A DNA stretch of 41,598 nucleotides from Ignavibacteriota bacterium (lineage in GTDB: Bacteria > Bacteroidota > Ignavibacteria > UBA10030 > UBA6906). Positions 1-6,756 of this stretch are shown here, in pieces. Both the position numbers and the translations under genes were made by a program. Below the pieces are notes generated by a model. The model was not told where the DNA came from, searched no databases, and saw nothing but the letters and a program-made list of their open reading frames with translations. Location of the stretch: NCBI GenBank assembly GCA_003157485.1, contig PMJQ01000161.1, forward strand, positions 191-41,788. Reading direction: 5' to 3'. The stretch's first letter is position 1; each line of letters opens with the position of its first letter.

Positions 1-7
1 CTCCTTG
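1..7 (-). promoter_or_regulatory. Shine-Dalgarno site of a gene beyond the left edge
   Basis: Read on the minus strand, the last bases of the window are CAAGGAG, a near-perfect ribosome-binding site. It lies about 30 bases after the thpR stop codon. It implies that another minus-strand gene starts just outside the window and continues the thpR run. In many bacteria recA follows cinA or thpR, but nothing here shows what the gene is. Confidence 0.4.
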
Positions 8-36
8 TTGATGTATATACTCGGGAAGACGGCGTA

Positions 37-627
37 TTACGACGGGTCCGGCGTGTCCCCGCGTGTGCCCGAAAGGGGAATCGACCGCAGAACGGCGTAG
101 ACGGACCCGCGGGGTCCGGGGACGCTCTGCATGATCTCCACTGCGGGGACAATCACCGGCGGGTGGACAAATGTACGCGTTTTCACGATGTCAATCAACC
201 CGCGCACATCCGCCCCTTCACGCACGCGCCCCAGCGTCACATGGGGATGAAAGGGGCGTTCCTCCCTCGGGAATCCCAGCCGGGTGAGCCCCGCCGATAT
301 CCGCTCCTGAAGTCTTCGAAGATCTCCGTGCGTGTCGCTGATGCCGGCCCAGACCACGCGCGGCCGCGCCCCCGCGGGAAAGAACCCGATCCCTGAGTAT
401 GCGACCGAAAGGGGAGGGACCGCCGAAGCGGAACGCACCTCCTCTTCCAGTGAGACGAGCCGCGAGCGGTCGACGTCACCGAGGAATCTCAGCGTGCAGT
501 GGAATTTCACGGAGGGTTCCCATCGGACGCCCTTCGCTGCGCGGGACATGTCGTCTGCCAGGATGGCGAGACTCTGCTTCACCTCCCCGGGGGTATCGAC
601 GGCGATGAACAGCCTGAGGCGGTCCAC
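37..627 (-). CDS. thpR: RNA 2',3'-cyclic phosphodiesterase (2H family, ThpR/LigT)
   Basis: A 196-residue protein of the 2H phosphoesterase superfamily, which opens 2',3'-cyclic phosphates on RNA ends and can join 2'-5' linked tRNA halves in vitro. Both signature tetrads are visible: HCTL at residues 43-46 and HVTL at 129-132, each embedded in the family pattern (FHCTLRFLG and HPHVTLGRV). Length matches the family (about 175-200). The start is a GTG at 627, four bases after the cinA stop; there is no better ATG nearby, and the GGGG just upstream is only a weak ribosome-binding site. It is the last complete gene of the rpmB-pgsA-pgpA-cinA-thpR run, and its physiological substrate in bacteria is not settled. 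The family assignment is safe. Confidence 0.9.
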   Translation of the reverse strand: MDRLRLFIAVDTPGEVKQSLAILADDMSRAAKGVRWEPSVKFHCTLRFLGDVDRSRLVSLEEEVRSASAVPPLSVAYSGIGFFPAGARPRVVWAGISDTHGDLRRLQERISAGLTRLGFPREERPFHPHVTLGRVREGADVRGLIDIVKTRTFVHPPVIVPAVEIMQSVPGPRGSVYAVLRSIPLSGTRGDTPDPS

Positions 628-631
628 CCCG

Positions 632-1876
632 TTACTCGAGGTTCAGGAGGCGCCTGCGCACAAGCTCCATCGCGGCCTGCGAAGCGCGTTCCTTTACGCG
701 CGTGCGTCCCTCGCCGAAGTTGAATCTGAGCGCGAGCGTCCCCTCCCTGTCGGCGATGCCGATCCAGACGGTGCCGACGGGTTTGTCGGGCGTCCCTCCC
801 AAGGGACCGGCGATCCCCGTCGTCGAGAGCCCGATGTCGGTCCGGGCGGCGCGGCGGATCCCGTCTGCCATCGAACACGCCACCTCCCGGCTGACCGCGC
901 CGTGTGCCCGGATGAAATCCGCCGGAACCGAGAGGAGGTCCGATTTGGAAGCATCACTGTATGTGACGACCCCCCGTTCGACGTACATCGAGCTCCCGCT
1001 GACGTTCGTCAGCCTGTGGGCAATGAGCCCCCCCGTGCACGACTCTGCGACAGCGATCGTGAGATTCCTCTCTGCGAGCATCCGCCCGAGGACGGTCTCG
1101 AGATCCTCATCATCCGTTCCATAGATATACCGCGAGACCCGCGCGCGTATGCCCGACTCGATGCCGTGGACTATGCCGTCGGCTTCCTCCGCCGATCGCC
1201 CGTGCACGGTGATCCGGAGCCGGACCCCCGCGGGGGAAGGGAGGAACGCGAGCGTTGCCCCTCCACGGAGTATCTGGTCAAGATTGCCGATCTGCGCGGA
1301 GAGAAAGCTCTCGGCGATCCCCGTCGTCAGGAGCGTTCTGTGCCGTATCACGTTCGGCCCGGAACGGGGAGACAGGAAGGGGATGACCGAGCCGTCGATC
1401 ATCGCCTCCATTTCGTAGGGGACGCCGGGAAGAACGAACATGAATTTCCCCCCCTCTTCAAACCGGAGCCCCGGGGCGGTCCCCAGCGGGTTGGGGAAGA
1501 CGTGCGCGGAGCGGGGGACGAGCGACTGGTCTTCGGCGGCGGCGGTCCAGGGGAAATTCCGCTTCTTCATGATCGCGGCGATGTGACGCCGGACGTCGCC
1601 GTCGGGAACGAGATCGGTGTGGAAGAACGTGCAGAGTGCCGTCCGCGTAATGTCGTCGTGCGTCGGGCCGAGTCCTCCCGTCACGATCGTCACGTCCGCG
1701 GAGTCCCGTGCGGTGCGGAGGGCTCCGAGCACCGCACCTTGCGTGTCCCCCGCCGTCGACATTCCCGCGATGTCCACGCCGATCGCGTTCAACCTCCGCG
1801 CGATGAACGCCTGGTTCGTGTTGATGATCTGCCCGATAAGGAGTTCATCCCCGATCGTGAGTATCTGCGCGTTCAT
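632..1876 (-). CDS. cinA: CinA: MoCF-domain / nicotinamide mononucleotide deamidase protein
   Basis: A 414-residue two-domain CinA. Residues 1 to about 170 form the molybdopterin-binding-like (MoCF) domain, opening with the diagnostic ILTIGDELLIGQ, followed by NTN and the TGGLGPTHDDIT loop. Roughly residues 255-414 form the CinA C-terminal domain with AVAESCTGG and TGIAGPLGG, which in characterised members deamidates NMN in pyridine nucleotide recycling; the N-terminal domain of some members cleaves ADP-ribose. The ATG at 1876 gives the canonical N-terminus and overlaps the pgpA stop by 4 bp (ATGA), implying translational coupling. The open frame runs upstream to 2392, but that part is pgpA read in another frame. 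Competence induction should not be inferred from the name. Confidence 0.93.
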   Translation of the reverse strand: MNAQILTIGDELLIGQIINTNQAFIARRLNAIGVDIAGMSTAGDTQGAVLGALRTARDSADVTIVTGGLGPTHDDITRTALCTFFHTDLVPDGDVRRHIAAIMKKRNFPWTAAAEDQSLVPRSAHVFPNPLGTAPGLRFEEGGKFMFVLPGVPYEMEAMIDGSVIPFLSPRSGPNVIRHRTLLTTGIAESFLSAQIGNLDQILRGGATLAFLPSPAGVRLRITVHGRSAEEADGIVHGIESGIRARVSRYIYGTDDEDLETVLGRMLAERNLTIAVAESCTGGLIAHRLTNVSGSSMYVERGVVTYSDASKSDLLSVPADFIRAHGAVSREVACSMADGIRRAARTDIGLSTTGIAGPLGGTPDKPVGTVWIGIADREGTLALRFNFGEGRTRVKERASQAAMELVRRRLLNLE

Positions 1877-2454
1877 GTTATCCCATCCCCCCCCGCGACG
1901 AGCGCCCAGAGAAACAGGATTCCCCTGGTCCCGATGTTCGCGTATGCACCGGCGACGACGTCGTCGAGCATGATCCCCCACCCCCCGGGAAGCCGTTCGA
2001 GCGACCTGGCCGGCTCGGGCTTCAGGACGTCGAACAGCCGGAAGAGGATGAACGCCGTGATGCACCCGGAGGGTGCGATCGCGATGCCGGCGAGCGAGAT
2101 CCACATGCCGACGATCTCGTCGATGACGACGATAGACGGGTCGGCCTGCGCGTGATCGCCGGGCTGGAACATCGCCTTGGCCGCGGCGGCGGTGCGCGTC
2201 AGCGCGTTCCCCTCCGCCTCCGCGACGCGGGCGGACGTGTAGACGCCGATGCCGAATCCGCACACGATGAGAAGAGGAAGGACGGGGGGGGAGGCTGCCC
2301 CGGGAATCAGAAGCAGCAGGAGGCCGACGATCGATCCGAATGTGCCGGATGCCCACGGAATGTATCCAGAGAAGAATCCCGTGGCGATACACCGGACTGC
2401 AAACGGGACGCGCCCTCCGGCCGGGGACTCAGGTTGCCGGACGGATCCGTTCAT
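1873..2454 (-). CDS. pgpA: Phosphatidylglycerophosphatase A
   Basis: A 193-residue integral membrane phosphatase that removes phosphate from phosphatidylglycerophosphate to give phosphatidylglycerol. It has the family landmarks: SGTFGS near residue 36, DEIVGMW in the middle, and FRLFDVLKPEPAR followed by GIMLDDVVAG near the C-terminus, plus several hydrophobic segments. Its start at 2454 lies inside the end of pgsA (26-bp overlap), and its end overlaps cinA by 4 bp. The substrate is made by the upstream gene product PgsA, so two consecutive steps of the same pathway are encoded in overlapping genes. Length is normal for PgpA. No clear Shine-Dalgarno precedes the start, in keeping with coupling to pgsA translation. 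Confidence 0.93.
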   Translation of the reverse strand: MNGSVRQPESPAGGRVPFAVRCIATGFFSGYIPWASGTFGSIVGLLLLLIPGAASPPVLPLLIVCGFGIGVYTSARVAEAEGNALTRTAAAAKAMFQPGDHAQADPSIVVIDEIVGMWISLAGIAIAPSGCITAFILFRLFDVLKPEPARSLERLPGGWGIMLDDVVAGAYANIGTRGILFLWALVAGGDGIT

Positions 2455-3055
2455 AGAGCTCGCGCAGAACCTTTCTGTTGTCGAACACGTAGGCGATCCC
2501 CGTCCCCGCGGTAGAGAGCGTGACGAGGAGCATCATGCCGAAAAGGACCTTCGGATGCATGAGCGCGTCGATTGTGGGGCCGAACTCCTGGTACACGGGG
2601 GGGACGCTCCGCGCGACGTGGAGGATAAGGATATAATAGATGACCACGAACTGGCCGAACGTCTTCGCCTGGGCCCCCTTCGTCGTCACGATGGGCCTGT
2701 CGAGGTACTCGGCGTAGCTCCGGAGTCCGGTGATCAGAAAGTCACGCGCGATGACGATCCAGACCATCCATCCGTCGACGAGGTTCAGCCCGACGAACGT
2801 GAGAAGGGCGGCGGAGGAGAGTATCTTGTCGGCGAGCGGGTCGAGGAACTTTCCCCACCTCGAGCTGTGTCCCATTTTCCTGGCGATCCAGCCGTCGTAC
2901 CAGTCCGTCAGCGCCGCGATGACAAAGACGACGAGGGAGAGCTGCATGTACAGCGGGGAACCCGACATCAGGAGCAGGACGAACACCGGGGTGAGGATGA
3001 TCCGAAGAAGCGTAAGCTGGTTGGGGAGCGTGAGCTGTATTTCAAGCCTTGCCAT
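2429..3055 (-). CDS. pgsA: CDP-diacylglycerol--glycerol-3-phosphate 3-phosphatidyltransferase
   Basis: A 208-residue membrane enzyme of the CDP-alcohol phosphotransferase family. It condenses CDP-diacylglycerol with glycerol-3-phosphate to form phosphatidylglycerophosphate. The full catalytic signature D-x2-DG-x2-AR-x8-G-x3-D-x3-D is readable (DWYDGWIAR then GKFLDPLAD, around residues 51-76). The N-terminus, LPNQLTLLRI, is typical of PgsA. Hydrophobic segments alternate along the chain. The start at 3055 is preceded by AGGAAA at a workable distance. It is 104 bp downstream of rpmB on the same strand, with no convincing promoter of its own in that gap, so read-through from the rpmB promoter is likely. 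Phosphatidylserine synthase is the nearest alternative but fits less well. Confidence 0.93.
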   Translation of the reverse strand: MARLEIQLTLPNQLTLLRIILTPVFVLLLMSGSPLYMQLSLVVFVIAALTDWYDGWIARKMGHSSRWGKFLDPLADKILSSAALLTFVGLNLVDGWMVWIVIARDFLITGLRSYAEYLDRPIVTTKGAQAKTFGQFVVIYYILILHVARSVPPVYQEFGPTIDALMHPKVLFGMMLLVTLSTAGTGIAYVFDNRKVLRELYERIRPAT

Positions 3056-3159
3056 ACAGGGGTTTCCTGCGGTGGGTCAATGCGCAGCACCGGCACATCG
3101 GGCGGTTCCTGGGGGTCGATCCGGCGGGCATTGAGGGGATGGATTCCCCTTGCGGGGTG

Positions 3160-3351
3160 TTACGCGACCTTCAACACCCTGTTCGATTTGATGCACGTCG
3201 TGCACACCCGGAGGCGCTTCGTGCGGCCGTCGATCTTCGCGCGGACGTTCTGGAGGTTGGGCTCCCAGCGCCGCCGCGTGAGATTGTGGGCATGGCTTAT
3301 GTTATTGCCGGTGACCGGCTTCTTGCCGCAGATGTCACACACCTTTGCCAT
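3160..3351 (-). CDS. rpmB: 50S ribosomal protein L28 (zinc-ribbon form)
   Basis: A 63-residue L28 starting [12 protein letters not shown], with the family core NNISHAHN, then RRRWEPNLQ and the [12 protein letters not shown] end. It carries two Cys pairs (C5/C8 and C50/C53), the C-plus or zinc-binding form of L28; zinc-less paralogues lack them. The ATG at 3351 gives the canonical N-terminus; an in-frame TTG four codons upstream (3363) would add an unlikely extension. A sigma70-like promoter (3384-3412) places the transcription start about 25 bases upstream. It is the first gene of the minus-strand run into phospholipid synthesis genes. rpmG is not adjacent, unlike many genomes. Confidence 0.95.
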   Translation of the reverse strand: MAKVCDICGKKPVTGNNISHAHNLTRRRWEPNLQNVRAKIDGRTKRLRVCTTCIKSNRVLKVA

Positions 3352-3383
3352 ACTGGCGTCCAATCATGAGAATTGAGGCCATC

Positions 3384-3412
3384 AAGATAGTGAAAAAAAC
3401 AGTCGTGCGCAA
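3384..3412 (-). promoter_or_regulatory. Predicted sigma70-type promoter of rpmB
   Basis: On the minus strand TTGCGC (3412-3407) and TATCTT (3389-3384) are separated by exactly 17 bp; the spacer contains a T7 run. The expected start near 3377 leaves a leader of about 26 bases before the rpmB ATG. It is back to back with the tsaD promoter, the two -35 elements being 7 bp apart. Confidence 0.5.
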
Positions 3413-3419
3413 CACCGTA

Positions 3420-3448
3420 TTGAAATTCAGGCCGCTCTTCCGTACAAT
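3420..3448 (+). promoter_or_regulatory. Predicted sigma70-type promoter of the tsaD operon
   Basis: TTGAAA (3420-3425) and TACAAT (3443-3448) are separated by 17 bp, each one mismatch from consensus. The expected transcription start falls at about 3455, which is the A of the annotated tsaD ATG. Either the message is leaderless or translation begins downstream (see tsaD). Confidence 0.6.
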
Positions 3449-3454
3449 GAGAAA

Positions 3455-4510
3455 ATGAGCGTCACGCGCGAAAACATAACCGTGCTCGGCATTGAGACCT
3501 CGTGCGATGAAACCTCGGCGGCCCTCCTCGTCCGCGGCAGTGTCGCCTCGAACGTGATCTCGTCGCAGCTCATCCACGCCAGGTACGGGGGGGTCGTGCC
3601 GGAGCTTGCCTCGCGCGCGCACCAGCGGCTGATCATACAGGTCGTGGAGGAAGCCCTCGCGGGCGCGGGAGTCCGGAAGGAGGATCTCGGAGGGATCGCC
3701 GCGACGCAGGGACCCGGACTGGTCGGCGCGCTCCTTGTCGGACTCAGTTTCGGCAAAGCGCTCGCATTCGGTCTCGGCATACCGTTCACCGCGGTCAACC
3801 ACATGGAGGGGCACCTCTATTCCGTGTTCCTGGAGGATCCTTCCCCCGCGTACCCGTTCGTCGCACTCATTGTTTCGGGCGGCCACACGCTTCTCGTTCA
3901 TGTGAAGGCTCCCTTCACGCACGTGCTCCTGGGAGAGACGCTCGACGACGCCGCGGGGGAAGCGTTCGACAAAGTGGCGAAGATGCTCGGACTCGGGTAC
4001 CCCGGAGGTGCGGTCATCGACAGGCTTGCCTCGCTGGGGGACCCTTCGGCGATCGCGTTTCCCCGGTCGTTCCCCGGCGAATCGACGCTCGACTTCAGCT
4101 TCAGCGGCATCAAAACTTCCGTTCTCTATTTCCTCCGCAGGGAAGGGCTCGGTGAACCGGGCGCCGCGAAAGCCCGCGCCGCCGGGCAGCGCCTTGCGGA
4201 CATATGCGCCAGTTTTCAGGCAGCAGTGGTGGACGTTCTCGTCGCCAGGGCGCTGGAGGCCGCACGGCGGACCGGCGTCCGGGATATTGCCCTTGCCGGC
4301 GGCGTATCGGCGAACTCTCTGCTCAGACGGACGCTGAGAGAGGAGGCCGGGAAACGGGGGCTGAACGTGTATACGCCCCGGCTGGAGTACTGCATGGACA
4401 ACGGCGCGATGATCGCGTACGTCGGCTCGATGCGCATCGCCCGCGGGATGACCTCCCCGTTTGACGTCCCCCCGCTTGCACGGCTCCGGATCGCGGAGAC
4501 TGTTTCATGA
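3455..4510 (+). CDS. tsaD: tRNA N6-threonylcarbamoyladenosine (t6A) transferase subunit TsaD
   Basis: A Kae1/TsaD ASKHA-fold protein that transfers the threonylcarbamoyl group from threonylcarbamoyl-AMP to A37 of ANN-decoding tRNAs, working with TsaB and TsaE. Visible landmarks are LGIETSCDET at residues 11-20, ELASRAH near 50, the metal ligands H116 and H120 in HMEGH, VSGGHT, FSGIKT and the late metal-binding Asp in CMDNGAMIA. The length of 351 is slightly long because of nine residues before the canonical VLGIETS start. A GTG at 3482 would begin exactly at VLGIETS and would leave a 27-base leader from the predicted promoter; ATG 3455 would be leaderless. Its stop overlaps the next start (ATGA, 4507-4510). 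The function is certain, the start is not. Confidence 0.96.
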   Translation: MSVTRENITVLGIETSCDETSAALLVRGSVASNVISSQLIHARYGGVVPELASRAHQRLIIQVVEEALAGAGVRKEDLGGIAATQGPGLVGALLVGLSFGKALAFGLGIPFTAVNHMEGHLYSVFLEDPSPAYPFVALIVSGGHTLLVHVKAPFTHVLLGETLDDAAGEAFDKVAKMLGLGYPGGAVIDRLASLGDPSAIAFPRSFPGESTLDFSFSGIKTSVLYFLRREGLGEPGAAKARAAGQRLADICASFQAAVVDVLVARALEAARRTGVRDIALAGGVSANSLLRRTLREEAGKRGLNVYTPRLEYCMDNGAMIAYVGSMRIARGMTSPFDVPPLARLRIAETVS

Positions 4511-6756
4511 AGAGAGCCTCCCGGGCGCCCCGCGAAACAATCGTCGCGATTGCGCTCATCGCCCTCGTCATTGCAGGCTCATACTGGAAACTCTCGACGA
4601 TGCGGGGGGTCCTCATCACTGACGACGTCTTCACCAGTGACATCATGAACGACGGGTTCCCGTACAGGTTCTCCATGGGTCAGGCCCTCAAAGCCGGGGA
4701 ACTTCCACTCTGGTATCCGAACGTGTACGGAGGATTTCCGCTTCTCGCGCGCGCCGAATCGGGAATCTGCTATCCTCCCAACCTGATTCTCTTCTGGCTC
4801 TTCGATCCGTACGTCGCGCTCAACGCCGTCGTACTCCTGACCGTGTTTACCGCCGGCCTCGGCATGTACCTGTATGCGAAAGAAATCGGCGCCGGGCTTC
4901 ACGGCGCGCTTCTCGCGGGGTTCGCGTTCGCCTACAGCGGGTTCATGGTCTCGCACTTCAAGCACCTGAGCATGGTGAACAGTGCGTGCTGGTTCCCCCT
5001 TGGGCTCCTCGCCATCGAACGGGCGTTCCGCGACTCCTCCGTCGGAGGACGGCGCGGGAGGGTTCGGGCTCTCCTCCTGCTCGGCGTTGTGTTCGCGCTC
5101 CAGGTCCTTTCGGGTCATATACAGATCGCCTACTATTCTGCGCTGGCATACGCCGCGTACTATGCCGCCAGGCTCTCTCGCCTGTGGCGTGCCGGCAGGA
5201 ATGAACGCCGTTCGGTGCGCGTGCTGATCCGCGACGGGCTCCCCCTCTGGTTCCTCGCCGCAATGGCGGGAGGAGTTCTGATAAGCGCGGTGCAGATCGT
5301 CCCGACATATGAGCTCGTTCAGCACTCGCAGAGGGAGGGGGGTGTGACGTTCTCGTTTGCCTCAGAATTCCCGTACGATACCCGGCTCGTCTGGAGCTTC
5401 CTTTATCCGCCCGTTCTGGGGGAGCCCGGCCGCGCAACGTACGGTGGGAACGGGATATTCTGGGAAGACTACGGATACGTGGGGTTCATCACGATCCTGC
5501 TGTGCGGGATAGCGCTTTTCCGGGAGCGCACCTCGTGGCATGTCCGGTTCTTCGCGCTGGCGGGCCTGGCTGCGTTTCTTCTGGTGCTCGGAGCCAACAC
5601 GCCGGTCTTCGCTGTTGCGTTCCGGGTTGTGCCGTATATGAAATACTTCCGCTTTCCCAGCCGCATGCTCTTCATCGTGGATGCCGCGCTCGCGGTGATG
5701 GGAGGGATCGGCCTGAACAGCATCCTCTCCGGCGTCACCTCCGGCAAAGGAGGACGGGCGGTATACATGCTGACTTCCGCCGTCGGATGGGGTGTGTTGT
5801 GCATCGCCGTTGCGGACCTGCTCTTCTTCCAGCTCAGGCAGAACGCCATTGTCTCTCTCGAGAAGTGGAGATCGCCGCCGCGCACGGCCGTCATGCTTCG
5901 GGCGGATTCCGCGTCCTTCAGGGTGTTCACGCTCGGCGCCGAGCAGGCGCATATGGACGCGTATCAGCGGGCCGGGGGCTGGGAAGGAAGCCTGACGCCG
6001 TTCATTGATCAGCGGGAATATCTCCAGCCGAACCTCAACGTGCTGTACGGCTATTCAACGCCGAACGGCTACGCCCAGCTCACACCCGCACCGGACGTCG
6101 AAATGTGGGGCGATCAAAACAGCCCCGGGCTCTTCACCCCACTTTCCCGTCCTGCCGGGGGGTACTTCCACGTTATACCGCCGTTCAAGAAACTTCTCAG
6201 TCTCCATAATGTGAAAACAATATTGAGCCCTCTCCCGATACTGGGTGAGGGGTTCAGCCCGCGAGGCATCGTCGGGCAGGTGAGGATCTATGATAACCCG
6301 GACGTCCTCCCCAGGGCTTTCGTCGTGGGCTCGTATCGGATTGCAGGGAACGACGCGGAGTCCCTCTCCCTCCTGGCGGGGGCGGGTTTTCAGCCGGCGC
6401 GCGAAGCAATACTATTCGAGGATCCGGGGATCGTCCCGCACGATTCAATTCAGGGTTCGGCGGATATCACTTCGTACAGGAGAAACGAAGTGATTCTCCG
6501 GGTGCGCGCGTCGGCGCCGGCATTGCTTCTGCTGTCTGACACCTATTACCCCGGATGGGAAGCGGAGGTAGACGGGGCTCCTGCTCCGCTCCTCAGGGCC
6601 GATCATACGCTCCGCGCCGTCCCCGTACCGGCCGGGTCTCACGCGGTCAGGTTCCGTTTCCGCCCGGGGAGCATGATGATCGGATTCTTGCTTACGCTCA
6701 TGGGACTAACGACGATGACCTTCATGATGGCGCATCCCGGCAAAGATGCCCGATGA
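4507..6756 (+). CDS. YfhO-family polytopic membrane protein
   Basis: A 749-residue membrane protein resembling the YfhO family, GT-C-like proteins linked to sugar decoration of envelope polymers in Firmicutes. An N-terminal segment (residues 11-28) is followed by a luminal loop with DDVFTSDI and the family-like pattern LPLWYPNVYGGFPLLA, then about ten hydrophobic segments to about residue 435. A large soluble domain ends with LSDTYYPGWEAEVDG, the hallmark end of YfhO proteins, and a last hydrophobic segment at about 724-742. Its ATG overlaps tsaD by 4 bp, and its stop overlaps the next glycosyltransferase by 4 bp. No substrate can be named from sequence. The acidic pairs in the first loop fit a GT-C catalytic site, but this is inference. 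Confidence 0.75.
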   Translation: MKRASRAPRETIVAIALIALVIAGSYWKLSTMRGVLITDDVFTSDIMNDGFPYRFSMGQALKAGELPLWYPNVYGGFPLLARAESGICYPPNLILFWLFDPYVALNAVVLLTVFTAGLGMYLYAKEIGAGLHGALLAGFAFAYSGFMVSHFKHLSMVNSACWFPLGLLAIERAFRDSSVGGRRGRVRALLLLGVVFALQVLSGHIQIAYYSALAYAAYYAARLSRLWRAGRNERRSVRVLIRDGLPLWFLAAMAGGVLISAVQIVPTYELVQHSQREGGVTFSFASEFPYDTRLVWSFLYPPVLGEPGRATYGGNGIFWEDYGYVGFITILLCGIALFRERTSWHVRFFALAGLAAFLLVLGANTPVFAVAFRVVPYMKYFRFPSRMLFIVDAALAVMGGIGLNSILSGVTSGKGGRAVYMLTSAVGWGVLCIAVADLLFFQLRQNAIVSLEKWRSPPRTAVMLRADSASFRVFTLGAEQAHMDAYQRAGGWEGSLTPFIDQREYLQPNLNVLYGYSTPNGYAQLTPAPDVEMWGDQNSPGLFTPLSRPAGGYFHVIPPFKKLLSLHNVKTILSPLPILGEGFSPRGIVGQVRIYDNPDVLPRAFVVGSYRIAGNDAESLSLLAGAGFQPAREAILFEDPGIVPHDSIQGSADITSYRRNEVILRVRASAPALLLLSDTYYPGWEAEVDGAPAPLLRADHTLRAVPVPAGSHAVRFRFRPGSMMIGFLLTLMGLTTMTFMMAHPGKDAR

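Noticed and set aside
332-2155. Long plus-strand open frame of about 600 codons across thpR and cinA
   Set aside because: It is the antisense of genes with clear family motifs. Its translation is Arg/Pro/Glu-rich without any domain, a usual artefact of high G+C.
3384-3396. Bacteroidia-type -7 element (TAnnTTTG) for rpmB
   Set aside because: TATCTTGA fits loosely, but the other promoters in the window fit the -35/-10 type with 17-bp spacing better, so a single loose match is not enough.
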